NCBI GenBank assembly: GCA_037833965.1
Contig: AP031353.1
Location: 29,142,501-29,206,500, forward strand
Direction of reading: 5' to 3'
Source of the DNA: Marchantia polymorpha subsp. ruderalis
Taxonomy: Eukaryota; Streptophyta; Marchantiopsida; Marchantiales; Marchantiaceae
DNA: 64,000 nt
Positions 1 to 12,998 of the stretch are shown piece after piece. The position numbers and the translations under genes are program-made. Within the stretch, counting starts at the first letter, position 1; each line of letters starts with the position of its first letter. The notes below the pieces were generated by a model, which saw nothing but the letters and a program-made list of their open reading frames with translations, was not told where the DNA came from and searched no databases.

Positions 1-3000
1 TTCAATAAAAACTTCAGTAAACCTCTAACAATATTCACTTTTATTAATATCTTGCGTATTATAACTTCTACGATATCTATGATTACTTTGAAAGAAGTTT
101 TAGAATTAATTTTAATATCGATTACTCTATTATTAAAGTTAAAAAAGAGTAAATTTGTTATCAAAATTAGAAAAAGTATAATATTATGCAGGAATTTATT
201 TTTTGATAATTAACTCTATTTGTATTCATATGCAAAACTTGCAATATGACATAATATATCAAATGAAAAAAAATTACGAAATATTTAAGATTATTATTAA
301 AAATAAGATAACATAATTTCTGTAAAAAAATCAGCAAGAATGAGTAAGTATCATCACTATTGACAATGTGAAATTTTTATCAACCACATTTTTTCTGAAA
401 ATATGATATTAAATATTGATGTGATTTATTTTATTTTTTATCATCTGATTCACACTTTCATGAAAAACACATTGATTGTCACAATAAAAATCCATAATGT
501 GATGTGCTAATTTCATCTTTCTGACTAGCCGACCCAATCAAATTGGTTTTTTGTCGCTTCCTTTATAGTTATATATTCAAATTTTGCAATGAAAGAGATC
601 AAACTTCTTATATACATAACTTATGAATTCGTTTTCATATATTAAAATATATCTAAAATTTTCTCATATATATTTTGTTGATTGTATTCATTTTCATAGT
701 CATTTAATATAGTGATGTTGTATAAGTTTTCATCAAACGCAAGATTAAAATCCAAGGTGATCTTAAAATTTATGAGAATTTATTTATAGATACAAATTAA
801 ATCTATTCTAGTTTTGACGTGTATATGTTGATCTTGCTCACAGCTTAAGCAGGATGAAATCTAGTTTACATAGTCATAACCATACAATTTTTAACTACTG
901 TATCTTGAACATGAAAATTTCTTCACATGATTTATTGAAAAAGAATTGATGAAAATTTAAAATAATAGTTAAAACAATAATCATAACATTGGAATTTTCA
1001 TGCGAAATCTTGCAAGTATCATCATATCAAAATTTTCTTGAGTTGATCATCAATCTCATTTTTTCTATTTTCTTTAGATTTTTGAATTCAAATTAAATTT
1101 TATTGCAACAAGATGTTTCATGATTTGAAAATTTTTTTAAACTTAAAAAAAAGAAAAATTGGAATTTCTAGATGCAACATGCATGTCATCCATGTATAGC
1201 AGTTGAATAATAAAGCCAATATTTTCATTATTCATTATTTTCATATATATATATATATATATACAAATGTCAAAGGAATCTTTGTAATGTTATAAAATCA
1301 CCAATTTTTGTTGGTCTAGTAGCTTGATGTAATCTTTGCAAGGGTTTTAATTTTTGCAATTTTTTCTTAGAGATTATAGGTATCAAGAAGGAGATAAGCT
1401 CATCTAAATTAACATTGGAAAAAAAAAAAATGGATAAAAAGCACCCGGCAATCCGTCCACCGCCCTCTGACCCCGCCCTCACTGGCGTTCAAATCCCACC
1501 ACTGTTTGGTAATCAATCTTTCAGAAAGCGACGAGACTAGAGCAATTGATTTCTGGAATGAATCGCCAAAGATTGAGGCATGCGCTCACTCGACGCCGAT
1601 GTCTCGCATCTAAATTTAGAATCAAGAAAGAAATCTCCAGGTACAGAGTCTGCGGACCCTCCCTTGACTACCGTGATCCTGCAACTGCGCTATCCGTTGG
1701 ATTACAACGTTGTAGTGTCGAGGTGACATGTTCACTGCTGGTTCGTCTTGCTTGTCCTACCATGTCACCCTGCCCTTCAAAGTTCGCACTTCATTTGAAA
1801 TAAGATTAAAAAAAACTGATGTACTCACAACAAGCAAATTTTGAGATACTAAATAATTCAGACATATATATTATTATAGTTCAAAATTTTCTCTTGCAAA
1901 AAAAATTTGGTTCACAACCTAACCTTGTAGAATTTTTAACCTTTCTAGTGAAATTGTTATTTGCTTTGTAATTTCATTTATTATCCATTGATTGTTAATC
2001 TGTTGGATATTTCACTAACTTCCAATTCTAATGCTAACTTTCAATTCTAATTGTCAATCAATAACTGTATTTTCTTTGACTTGATATCTCCATCCAAAAA
2101 ACTTGAGTTTCAGATGGTTCATTTATTCCAAAATCATAATCATAACATCATCATCAGAAAAGATATTATAGCAATACACATTTCGATTCCCCAAACTTTT
2201 GCTTCTTGTCAGAACGCAAGAAGTCAAAGTTTGAGGTTCGAAAGCGCAAACATCCAAAAGTTGATTACCTTTAGTTTGACTATATCAAAGTTGATACGCT
2301 CAAATAAGAGCATTTGAAATTTGAACTTTTAAAACCTGAGGTCTCCATAATTTTTTTAACAAGGCCAAGCACTAGAGGTTATGCCTCTCTTTGAGCTATT
2401 GGAGGTCTCAGCTTGCAATCAACATCTGCCTTCAAACTTATGTGCAATGTTTAAATAGATCAATATGTTAATTTCCTGGAATAAATATTAATAAGTTGAT
2501 ATTTGTCTTGAAGCTTTAATCGGTAGGTCTGTCTAACATGGGAGTCATACAAAAATTTTCGACCAAATTGCTATATCAGACCTCGTGATATTAACTACGA
2601 ATCCTTTGAGTTTCCCGTAGTCTTCAATTATGGACGCTTCCATAGATGCAGATGGTTCTTCCAAATTATCTCTCAGATTTGTCTCCTTTAGACCTTCAGA
2701 GGTCACTTTGACCGCACCTTCTAGCATGATCATGGTAATTCATGAAGGTGCGTGAGCTTGTGGCCGCTGAAATCAGTCGGAGAGGTGGTAAGATTGAGCA
2801 CACAACCATACTTGAGACCCACAAAAAGAGAGAAAAGAGTGCCAACTCACCTCGTTCCTTTCCCATGCTTATAATTTTGTAGAACATGATTCGGCTCGTT
2901 GATACACTTGCGACCTCTTTCAATGCATTTGACAGTTTGAAGATCGTATTATCTTTGAAATTGTTCATTTTTACATTATTTTTCTTTTTCAGGTGCTCTT

Positions 3001-4500
3001 GCACCTCATTTCTGACACAGATTTATAAACATTTCATCCATAGCTCGCACACCTCCAACGACTGGTCGGGGTAGAAGTTGACGCGGGACTGAGAGAAGAC
3101 ACACGAGTCGAAAAATCACCCGGTACGATCTTGTGAGTTGCTGAATTTTCTTCGCATATATCACCAAAGGCCAAATGATGTGCCTGCATTATTTGAGAGC
3201 GGTGGCAGGGTGTGCTGTCTCTCTCCGAGCTAGTTCAACACCATGATGGTCATTCGTGACGCAGTGGTGATTCAGAATAGTATTTTAATATCCTTGCTGT
3301 GACCAATCGCTTCAGTATTTGCCCCTGACAGAAGCATGTTGGTTCGTGATCCACTTGAATTCTCGTATAGTTACTCGATTCGTTGCCTTACACAGTTTGG
3401 CTGGAATCTTCCTTGTTACTGATCTGTCTCTGCACCTCGAATCCGTGCCAGTGTCCATATCACACTATTAGTCTATTCACCCCTTTCTTGCTGATATCAT
3501 CACGATATCCAGCTTGTCATTAATCTCGTTGGCACAAAATAATATGAAGCCTTATTTTTATGCAAAATAATATGAAAGTAAAAAAATAATCATACAATAA
3601 TTATTAGAATCCTGTTATTAAAGTATAAAATATATTGAAATACGATACAAAAAATATAAAGTTACAATTGTTTTCACTGACATGTTCTTAAAAGTGACGT
3701 GTCTGTACGCTCTGCAGGTCAATCCCTTACTTGAAACTCACCGAAACTAGCACGGATCACGACATCCTCAAAATTTGTGGATATTGCCATGCGGTAGTTA
3801 GGATAGTGAGTACCACGTTCTCATTCTCAACGTGCTGGAAGATGACATATTCTTTCTAGAAGATCACCTACCCAGTTGCTACGTTAGAGAGTTTTATCTG
3901 CTGGCCTCTGATGATCTCACTGTTCAAAATTACACCAGCTTCTCTTTACTCACAAGATGCACGTGGTACCTTATCTACGAGGTGTGGTCGAGCTGACAGG
4001 AAATCTGGTTTCAATGTGGTTATGATGTCGATGAACAAACAAATCCGGACTGAGTCGTATGTCGTGGTCAGTTATGTACCTTATTGCAGAAAATGAGAGT
4101 CCGATCAGAGTTCGATCCCTGCTTAATAGACGTAAAAGAAAGTAAATGGATACGCAGGAAACAAAGTGTGACGTGAATTTGCTGGATTGAGAACAAGCCC
4201 AAGATCAACCTATATGGAATGAAGCAGTTGGTCCGTACTCTTGAAATCCTACGCAGATTCCCGAACAGAAATTCTAAGCCTGAATCCATGGTAAGAACTT
4301 GATGTGAGCGGCAGGGCTGAGAAAATGTGCTGAGGGCATTTTGAATGTGTGAATCTACCTAAATTCACATTGACGCCTCATTTACTGGAAACAAGACATG
4401 AGCTGCTCTATATCCCGTTCCATGAAGACAAGTCCTTTCACAATATTAGCACCCTATCTGAGCTTTTCATATTAAGTCTGCATTTGCACTGGTATCTGAA
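1..4500. other. AT-rich region with no recognisable gene
   Basis: I see no convincing gene here. Open frames are all shorter than about 105 codons, show no family motif I recognise, and have the composition expected of random AT-rich DNA. Long A/T runs and a short AT microsatellite are present. Parts may be decayed transposons, but I could not align them to anything else in the window. Confidence 0.5.
1243..1263. repeat. (AT)n microsatellite
   Basis: An uninterrupted run of about ten AT dinucleotides is read directly in the sequence. No function is implied. Confidence 0.9.
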
Positions 4501-4539
4501 GGAATGTTCAAGTCGATTTAAACTCTGCTTGGACAGTTT

Positions 4540-4640
4540 ATGGATCCATTAGTCCATAAATCGACACATCCTCAGTTAGATGGGTGACAAGTCAAACTGA
4601 GAACCTTCTTCGGTGTTATCATAAGGACAGCCACAGTCTA
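4540..4640 (+). pseudogene. possible relic of a Ty3/gypsy integrase
   Basis: Around 4561-4620 the plus strand reads His-Pro-Gln-Leu-Asp-Gly, a stop, Gln, and after a one- or two-base shift Gln-Thr-Glu-Asn-Leu-Leu-Arg-Cys. This resembles the HPQTDGQTE...LLRC stretch around the catalytic glutamate of chromovirus-type integrases. The match is short, contains a stop and a frameshift, and I could not extend it confidently on either side. If real, it is an old degraded element unrelated to the A and B families further right, whose integrases read differently at this motif. Confidence 0.25.
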
Positions 4641-5511
4641 TTTTGTGAAAATTCTGTGTCACTTAGGATTTTCTTCTAGAAACTTCGACTCCTGTGTGCT
4701 CGGCACGGTATTTCCCTAATTTACGTTGGCCATCAGTATGAAATTGTCTAAAACTTTTATCGTGTCGAAATATCTACATTTGTCTTCAAATATATATACA
4801 GATTTGCCTCCATTGGACTTTGCAGAACTAAGATTGTCGACCTCTCCACCATTTTTAATTTTTCAGTGACATAATTACTTGTTTTCGGGCTCTATTTTCG
4901 GCACCTTGAACATGCGAGTGGATGATTCGCATTCGTGAATGAAATTTTACTCTTTGGGCTTTGTGGCAGCCACACTCATACTACTAATTCCCCATATCCC
5001 TGGACCAGCCGTGAGATATAAGAAACCAGGCGAAACATTGAGATATAAGAGCATGTTAGCCTAGAAGATATGCGTTCTACTTGGACATAATATAAAAAAA
5101 AAATCACCACAATTATAAAGTATTACCCTTGAAACATGTCTATATGAGAGCTGTCAACTCAGCTGCTCGTTGTGTTCTGAATGGTGGTGCTATCTGTTCC
5201 ACGAGTAACAGACTTGTTACTTGCCTCGTGTGAAGGAGAGGTGTATTGTTGTATTGTATTGTATGCGTCTTTGACTGACTGCATGCTAGAAGAATCGAAA
5301 GCTGATCGACTGCAATGTGTACGGCGCTTGTTGTCCACCATTCTGTTTCGTTGTCTTCTACAGCATGTGCTGCCCCGTCAATATCATGGATATGAATTGG
5401 CAGGATAGACGCAAATTGGCCCTTTGGAAGTTGTGTGACAACTCTATAACACTATCAGCGTGTGATATTCTCGTCTAGGACATGAACTTTGTCGAACAGA
5501 GAACGAGGCGA

Positions 5512-5670
5512 GCCTGTTCGTGTTGCGTGATTGTTGCTATTCAGGGGGATGACTCTTGTCTAGTCCAGCCTGAGATTGATGACATAGTATCAACAGGCTT
5601 GTTCATGTTGCGTGATTGGTGTTGCTTCAGGAGAATGACTTTTGTCTAGTGCGATCTGAGATAGATAACA
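5512..5670. repeat. imperfect tandem duplication, about 75-bp unit
   Basis: Two adjacent segments, 5512-5585 and 5596-5670, align along their length. Both contain the core TGTTGCGTGATTG, then a TCAGG.G.ATGACT block, then TTGTCTAGT. They differ at several positions, so the duplication is not recent. It lies upstream of the decayed SDR copy. Confidence 0.7.
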
Positions 5671-5707
5671 TCTAACAAAGAGGCAGTATTGTCGCGACGA
5701 AATTAAA

Positions 5708-5781
5708 ACTCTTGAGCTCACATTGTGAGCTCAAGAGTCCCCAAGGACTTTCGTTGTGAGCCTCACAACGAAAGTCCTTGG
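5708..5781. repeat. two adjacent perfect hairpins
   Basis: Hairpin 1 has 14-bp arms (5708-5721 and 5725-5738) around a 3-base ATT loop. Hairpin 2 has 20-bp arms (5741-5760 and 5762-5781) around a single C. Both are perfect. The paralogous sequence near 21214-21240 runs directly from GAAATT to the block GGAGATCACACAAG without any palindrome, so this looks like an insertion or inverted duplication specific to the copy next to the SDR pseudogene. Confidence 0.85.
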
Positions 5782-5891
5782 AGATCACACAAGTAACTAA
5801 TGTGACTCTTTCCTTCCTTTGGGTTTTTCGTAAGTCTGATATACCTTAAGCAGAAGAATCATGACTCTTGAAATTTATGGGATGCTTTCTC

Positions 5892-5930
5892 TAACGAATT
5901 AAATCCGGATTACCCCGAATTAATTCGTTA
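5892..5930. repeat. inverted repeat, 11-bp arms
   Basis: TAACGAATTAA at 5892-5902 is perfectly inverted at 5920-5930. The 17-base spacer contains the small palindrome ATCCGGAT. It is about 110 bp downstream of the double hairpin. Function unknown. Confidence 0.7.
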
Positions 5931-5989
5931 AGGCAGATAACATACATGCCCATATTGTATATTGGATAAGTTGATGACCGGGACTGTAA

Positions 5990-6851
5990 TACTTCATGTA
6001 CTGCTTTAGAGGTTAGAGGCTGTAGAGAGAATTTTTCTGATTGATGACAAGAGACTAGCTTTCAAGAGGACCCATGTTGGCAGATCAGATATTCTTTGAG
6101 GAAGCTCAACTTGGACTCTGATTCCACCATGAAATTTTGACCAGATTGTTGGCTTATTTCTGCCCGTCGGACAAATGGCTACTATCGCCAAGGCCGTTTC
6201 TGGAGCCCTCAGTTTGTTTCTCGCCTCCAAATCTGACAGATCGCCTAAATTAGGTCCATGCTAGCATTGATTTATGATAGATAGGTTCCGAGTCGTCTGC
6301 GGAAGATGGATGATCATCTGGACAACATCTGTTTTTTTGGAGAGAATGTCAACAAAGATGAAATTTCATATTCCCAGACATGGACAGATTGAGATTGCAG
6401 GATGTTGTGAAGAAACGAACAGAACTCCATCAGCAGGGAAGACAGAATCATGCAGTTCATGTCTTACTTCTGCTTTATACGTCGATCGATACTCATTGTG
6501 TCGCATACGGAATACGGCACGGCAATTTCGGTGTTCCAAATCATCCCATTATGTGCTTTTCGGTCCTTGGGTTGTGCGCCGCTGAAAATGATTTTGGCCC
6601 CTTCTCGGATTTCGTCAAATATTTGTGTGCACCTGCAATCCCCTGTTGGAAAAGATCAATCAGCTAACCTGAGAAATTCGATGGACAAGGTCAATACAGA
6701 CGAAAGATTGACAAGCCACCTCCGCAACTGCATAAGCATCACTCGCATGCTTGAGGCGTGATGTTCAATTTACACGTGGGCATAGCTGATAGATGGGCAG
6801 GCTTCCTTCTGGTCTGCAAATTCTTGAAAGAAACGATTGTGAGCTGTGCAG
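5990..6851 (+). other. duplicated upstream region of the SDR pseudogene
   Basis: This stretch aligns, with many substitutions and indels, to 21360-22135 upstream of the intact SDR gene. Shared blocks include the TTAGAGG.TGTAGAGA segment, the ATGTTGGCAGATCAG segment and the GGCTTATTTCTGCCCGTC segment. The duplication therefore covered promoter or 5' exon sequence as well as the main exon. Short open frames here (up to 103 codons) do not correspond between the two copies and are unlikely to be genes. A first SDR exon may lie in this interval, but I could not place it. Confidence 0.65.
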
Positions 6852-7628
6852 ATCACAGGGAAACGTGGCTGTGTGATCACGGGAGGTGGAAGCGGAATTG
6901 GATAAGAGACGGTGAAGACGTTTGAGGCACACGATGCAAAAGTGATCATTGCCGACATTCAGGACGCTGCAGGAGATTTGTTGGCACGAGAACTCGGCGG
7001 ACCTGACACAGCCCGCTTCATCCATTGCAATGTGAGCCACGAGGAACGCGTTGCAGCGGTTGTGGATCTGAGCGTTAGTGCATATGGAGGACTCCACGTT
7101 ATGTTTAACAATGATTAGTGCTTGGGACTGGCGGACCTCTGGATGAAACTCCTATGGCGGATTTCGTTCGTTCCTACTGCATTCTCTTTAAAAGGCAATC
7201 ACGGGAGTGAAACACGCCGCCAGAGTTATGAAACCGATGCAAACGGGTTGCATCATTACCACGGCGAGCATGGCTGCTCATGTCGCAGTGTCCCCTACGG
7301 CTTACACGACTTTCAAGCATGCCTTGCTGGGACTGTCTCGCTCTGCAGCTTTGGAGCTCAGGGACTTCAATATCAGAGCGAAAAGAGTTTGTCCTGGTAT
7401 GATCAGGACATCGATTTGGAACGAGCTCGCTCAGACTGTAATCGACAAACCCTATACCCTCTCTTATTATCATAGACAAGTGTCTCACAAGACATGGCAG
7501 GGCCTTTCTGTATAGCTAATGCAGCTCTGTTTCTAGCCAGCGACGATTCTTCTTTCGTGAATAGCGGAGACTTGGCGGTAGATGGAAGTCATATATTGCA
7601 TCCCAGGGATCCAGTTACAAATCCGTGA
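6852..7628 (+). pseudogene. decayed short-chain dehydrogenase/reductase copy
   Basis: This is a diverged copy of the SDR exon at 22136-22958, in the same orientation. It keeps the acceptor-like TGTGCAG just upstream and recognisable blocks for the Rossmann fold (the IIADIQDA segment), the AAR.MKPMQTG segment, the active-site region around TTFKHALLGL and the C-terminal AVDGSH segment. It is broken: the glycine motif Gly-Ile-Gly is followed by a stop (GGATAAGAG), the conserved Asn-Asn-Ala-Gly has become Asn-Asn-Asp-stop, and indels shift the frame near the start, in the middle and near 7440-7500. The last part, from the GP..IANAALF segment to a TGA at 7626, is still open. It cannot encode a working enzyme. 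It probably arose by duplication, because the upstream DNA is duplicated too, which argues against retrocopying. Confidence 0.85.
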
Positions 7629-9648
7629 AATTGACGGTAGTAAGGAAATCTGCCTCCGACAAAATGCACTTTTTACATCGACAACCAATTGTTATGCTTC
7701 TTGGGTGGACACAAGGTGCAGAACACAATGTAGTTTGGACTGGGATATATCTTGATTGCATAAGTCCAAGAAATCAGACCTCGACAAGATGGGTCCACAT
7801 CAGAGGCCAACATTTAACTTCAAATCTGCACCCATACCATAACCATCAGAAGCGACCTAACCCCACCCATAGCATTACCTGTGCCCACCCATGCTATTCA
7901 AATTACACCAATTCTTGGTTGGATCTTGACAAACATTGCCCTTAGCATTTCTTGTGTCCACCATGTAAAAATAATGTCACCCAAGGGCATTGGCACCGAC
8001 TGTTGGGCTCTGGTCCACAGCTAATTCGCGTGTTCTTGATATCTGAATCAATGGTCAAGGTAGAGTAGCTCTCTGCTGCACTATTCGACTTCGAGATTGA
8101 TGAGATGACATCCCACTCCCTCGACTAGTTGTAAAATTTCAAAACTCTTTCAAATGACATGCACAAGGATGCTCATATTCCATCATGTAGTCATGATTTG
8201 TCCATCTTCCACCAAAATATACTCCGACCTAATGTCCATAAAGAACATAACATATACACTTTTAAGAACTAAGATAGATATAGAAAACTCTCAAGCGCCA
8301 ACATGCTCGAAAAACCAAAAGCAGTGAACTCTACTCCATCTCGTCATCAAATTCAAAGTTTGTCAACCTGACTTGTATATGAGTTTTGAAATAATCCATT
8401 TGCATTATAATCCACAACTCCATGAAGAAATCTTCAAATCAGTCGTGAAAGTGTAAATTATTTGAAGAAGAGGCCATCGTGCAAACTATCATTCAACTTG
8501 CCTGAGTGCATCTACCATTTGAATGATTGATGATAAAAAACAAGGACAGATGTGTTTAGGGGTCTAGTTACCTTGTTATGTGACTTGAAATCAGGTGTTT
8601 CAAATCACATAACATCTTTAATGTGCTACAACTAAATCCGATGCTAAATATTTATTTTTATAAGAATTATATAATGAAACTATTGCATTTTTGAAGTGAC
8701 ATGCATAAGCTACTACTTATCATTACTATCTTTTCTTCTTATTACGGTGTTGAGTAAGAGCTGCTACCAAATCCAGTGTACACCAATCAAACTTGTAGAT
8801 GAGGGATATAAAATTTCTCATAGACTCAAAATAATGGCAAATACTGTAATAAGCTTGACTTGACGGCAACCAAAGTTTCCTGTAATTACATCCAAACGCC
8901 ACTCTTCATCTTGCGTTATTAGCTTTGCCAAGTAGTTGAGAATAGTGTCAAACACTTTTACATAACACAGATTTAAGATATCAAGTTCAAGTATATATCA
9001 CTAACTTAGCACATCTAAGTATTATAGATGATTTAAAATCCACCCACTCGATTTTCCGAAATGTCAATACTTTTGATATGTGATTTGATTAGAATACTCT
9101 ACAACTGCTAAAACTTTTTACAATTTTCAAGATGCATATTGACATATGAGAAAGCCATCTTTCAAATACCTTGTGCAAATATTCAATGAATCATTATAAA
9201 TCATTATAAAAAATATTTTTCTTTTATCCAAATTTTTTTCAGGATTTTAACTTGACATTTAGTATACCAAATTAAAGTTACTCTAAAGTCACAGAAATCA
9301 AATATTAATATTTAGTCAATGATTTCGATGATAAATGGATTTTTAAATTTGTTTTGAAAATCTCTTGAAATTAATCGATCGTTTTCTTAGTGTAATTATC
9401 TCAAATTAATCATATTAAGCTAAATTAGTTATTTTTGGAGAGATTGTACATCATTTTCAAATATATACTTTTGGTCTTCTAGTTCGGATCATGCTGCATG
9501 TTCCAAACTAGAATCATGCATTAGGTTACCTAGCCGCGAATGATAAATGCAAAGAGCTCTCTTGACATTAAGAAGTAAAGTTCAGGTTGGAGACTAGGAC
9601 AAACCTGCAGAGCATGCAAAATTCAACGCGATGATGTAGTACAATGTA
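7629..9648. other. AT-rich intergenic DNA
   Basis: No gene, RNA or repeat boundary is recognisable here. A single 106-codon open frame starting at 7625 overlaps the tail of the pseudogene, lacks any motif, and is read as chance. Confidence 0.45.
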
Positions 9649-9658
9649 CTATTTTTAG

Positions 9659-10243
9659 AAGGTATTTGCTTGATGGGACCCATCCAAACGTAAATTGCTT
9701 GATGGGACATATCAAGTTTCAATTTACACGATGTGACCCCACAGACGGTGTGCCGTCGCTGAGTTCTAGTACAGGTATGTTCTTGTATATATAAGTTTTA
9801 ATACACATTCTTGTAATAATAGATGTTCTTGTAGGCATGTATTCTTGTACAAATATATTAGAATTTGTGTTTTTGCAATAACCTGTGTGGCTTGCCACTG
9901 GATTTTTAAACAGAGCTATCTTTACCCTTAACCGGTCCGAAAGTCAATGTGTTGGATACATCCTTAAGATCTGCTTCCTTTCACATCGATGCTCCCATCA
10001 ATTTTATTCACCACCTCTCAAACACATTGGAGTCAACCACTCGGCACTAACGGTACACAAGGCTTCACCATTCGCTTCTGCAAACTAGACAGCTATTCGG
10101 TTTGTTCGGCAGAACACCGTCGTATGTTCACACTAGAACAGTATGACGTGTATCGTCGTTGGGGTCCCATCGGGTAAATTGAAACTTGATGGGTCCCATC
10201 AAGAAATTTACTTCTGGACGGGGTCCCATCAAGCAAATATCTC
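9659..10243. mobile_element. non-autonomous Mutator-like element (MITE) with about 90-bp TIRs
   Basis: The left end (9659 to about 9745) and the reverse complement of the right end (about 10158 to 10243) match over roughly 90 bp with few differences, sharing ATTTGCTTGATGGGAC, a second internal TTGATGGGAC and TCAAGTTTCAATTTAC. The 10-bp direct repeat CTATTTTTAG flanks the element exactly (9649-9658 and 10244-10253). A 9-11-bp duplication with long terminal inverted repeats is the signature of Mutator-like elements. The 585-bp length and lack of a transposase frame make it non-autonomous. Short open frames inside it are not genes. Confidence 0.8.
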
Positions 10244-10253
10244 CTATTTTTAG

Positions 10254-11388
10254 CAAGACAAGACAAAACACAGTTTGTGGCAGCAAACAAGAAATTTTCA
10301 ACCCAATCAACACTAAAGTATATAGATCAAATTTATCAAATAAATTCTTTTTTATAAAAGCTGATGTATGAATATGTCATTTTTTATTAATATGAGTCTT
10401 ATTGGTCAATAAATCACAGTTCGTGTTGGTTTGTGATTATCTAAAATTGATAAATATACATAGATTCGTTTAAATATCTACAATAATGCTGATTATATTC
10501 CTTAAAAATATACTTCAAAGTATTTCAATTGCAAATACTATTATGTATTGGTGTAATTAAACTGATTGAACTATAATTATTTTTAGGTCAATCTGCTCAG
10601 CATGGTTGTAAATCAATCAGATTTACAAGCATATTTTTGGTTTAATTATTTGTGCTGCATTCAAAGTCATAACAATTGCACATTGATTGCACATGATTGT
10701 TATGCTGGTAACTTATAATCAACATCATCTTTGACCTATCAAGTAGAAGCAACAAATCTAATATTTGATCTTTATTGAGCTATACTTCTACTTGCTAATT
10801 TTGCTATAATTGATGAAATCAAGACACCATATTCATCTACGGCCTAGTGGATTTCAAACTTGATTAGAAATTGATGGCCAATCATCATACGTTTTTACAT
10901 TCTCTCTATTTTCTTGCAAATATAACACAACAACTTTTTCTAATGAATTTTCTACATATCAAGCTATTGTTTGTAATTGTAAAAAAATTTTACATAAATA
11001 TAATATTAATGATTTCAAAATTCAAAAGATCCTTTACAAAAAATTTCTCAAGTTAAATTCATCATATGTCCAACGCATCAATTTAACAAGTGACATCATA
11101 CTTTAAAATTATCTTTTAAGTATATCATTAACACTTTGAAATTGTGTTGTAAATTGATAACGTTAAAAAATTTACAAAATCAATTTATTCTTGCTAAATC
11201 GATCAATTAGTACTCTTTTGACCTTCATGTTGAGTATAAAAGAATGGCTAAGTTTGACATAACAAAGTGACAACTATAGTTTATGTATGATGTAGTAAGA
11301 TAATAGTACTTATTTTGGCTTTTAGTTGCTTAAAGAAATATTATATATATATATATACTTTATCATCAAATAATTAATATCAATCATG
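10254..11388. other. AT-rich intergenic DNA
   Basis: No gene is recognisable. The stretch contains a short AT run near 11341-11357 immediately before the old retrotransposon. Confidence 0.5.
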
Positions 11389-11393
11389 CTACA
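11389..11393. repeat. left 5-bp target-site duplication CTACA of the old A element
   Basis: CTACA directly precedes the TGTGGTAACC start of the remnant and recurs directly after its terminal TTATTACA at 18733-18737. A 5-bp duplication is usual for Ty3/gypsy elements. Confidence 0.8.
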
Positions 11394-12622
11394 TGTGGTA
11401 ACCCACTTTTTGTTTTTGGTCGGAATTAAAACATTTTTGGAAAATAAGTACCGCGGCAGCAACTGTAAATAGTAATCGGTACATAAAATAGAGTAAAAAG
11501 GGAGAATCGCGGGTCATGGAGAATCTAAGAGGTTGGGGGGCTTAGACCGAGGTCCAGCGCCTTGGACGGAGCAGACGGTTCCTGCTTGGGAGAGGGCCTT
11601 TGGCGCCTTTGGCAACATGTCCTTTTGTGAGGTGTCTTTGGCGATGCGCCTTTGGCGCAGACGCCTCCAGGGGATCTGTCGCTGAAGACGTACGAAGCAT
11701 GCGCGGCGAGCGCCTTTGTCACAGGGAAAAACAACCTCGTCATTTTGTTCGTCTTCGGCGGTACGCCTTCGGCGGTAAGTTCCTTCGCCCCAACACCTTC
11801 GGCACTAGCGCCTTCGTCGCTAGCGCTGCCTTCGTTGATAGGTTTCGCCTTCGGCGTAAGAAAGACCTTCGCCTCTAGGATTCTCCTTTGCTGGAAAGAT
11901 GCGCCTTCGGCGGTACGCGAGCGAAGAACAACGTCGGCAGAAGTCTTCCTCCGTCTTTGGCGGAGAAAGAAAAGACAAAGGAGTCGGCAAAAGTCCGTAC
12001 CTTCGCCGCAAGTGCCTTCGGCGGTGCGCCTTCGACGGTACGCGAGCGGAGAACAGCGTCGGCGGAAATTGGCGGAATCAAGATTGAACGTACGCGCGTG
12101 TGAGTGCGCACAACGGCGGAGTGTGAATTCGAGCGTGCGAATTGGGCCAAAACGTCTCCGCGCCGGCATCGCATTCAAGCGGGCCGCGGCCAGTCCAAGT
12201 GTCGAACGTTGGGCGATCTTGATCGCCGAAGGAAAGAACTGGCCCTCGCTGTCACTCTCGCATTTTCAATTTCGCATCCGCCGGAGCTCGCGACGCGTAG
12301 CAAGGTAATCCGCGGTGATCTTGCGGAGAGATTTCTAAGTGTGAGGAGAGTGTGCTGATTTTCGAGAGTGCAGGAGTGCGCAGTAGTAGAGTGCGCAGAC
12401 GTAGAATCTTGCGAGAGTCTTGTGGAGAATTTGCTGAGCGCTGGAGGAGAACTTGCACGGAGAGATTGCTGGAGTGCGCACATCGAGCTCGCACACAGAG
12501 AGTTAGCGGAGAGCTTGCAGAAAGATTGAGTGAGTGCGCGAGAAGGGTAGAGAGACAGTGCAGAGGAGTTGCAAGAAGCTCGTGTCAGTGGAGAAATTGA
12601 GCGCGCAGGAACTTGCAAGAAG

Positions 12623-12998
12623 ATGGTCAAGTCAACTCAGCTGCAGATGGTTCCGCTGAAAGTGCCGCAGATTGGACAGCGCGCATTTCAGAACGACCTG
12701 TCGGCGATGAAGCTCAATTTTCTCCTATAGGGATGCAATTGGGTGTGCCCGGAGATGATCTGCGAGTGGCTGCGGGAGAGGAACCAACCTCCGCGCGGTT
12801 TCCGACCGCATCCGGAGAGGTGGCAGGTCAATGATTGGGAACAAGTCTTGGGAAGGTGCGCGGGAGAAGAAGTCGACATTCTCTTCGAATGCGAGAGTGT
12901 GCAGGTCACGAAGGAAGAAGAAATTTCCTTCGGTGCCCTTTTCAAGAACAGCAAGTCCAGCAAGAACGGGTACAAGATCCGTGACTACAAGGATCGTA
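12623..12998 (+). pseudogene. broken LTR-encoded ORF in the old 5' LTR
   Basis: The ATG at 12623 aligns with the ATG at 51671 of the young LTR2. It opens a peptide with the conserved Q-L-x-M-V-P-L segment and the FQNDL segment, but it meets TAG after 35 codons (12728-12730), where the sister copy at 15506 onwards reads TCG. Downstream the W-V-C-P-E-M, HPERW and DYKDR segments are still recognisable in shifting frames, up to the insertion at 12999. The remaining homologous piece is 14269-14409. Comparing this copy with the other LTRs is what identifies the likely start codon of the ORF. Confidence 0.65.

Noticed and set aside
1470-1505. tRNA-like B box (GTTCAAATCCCACC)
   Set aside because: The flanking bases do not form a T-stem, and no A box or acceptor stem is present at the right distance.
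6274-6761. overlapping open frames of about 100 codons upstream of the SDR pseudogene as real genes
   Set aside because: They are not conserved with the paralogous region, have no motifs, and overlap each other in different frames.
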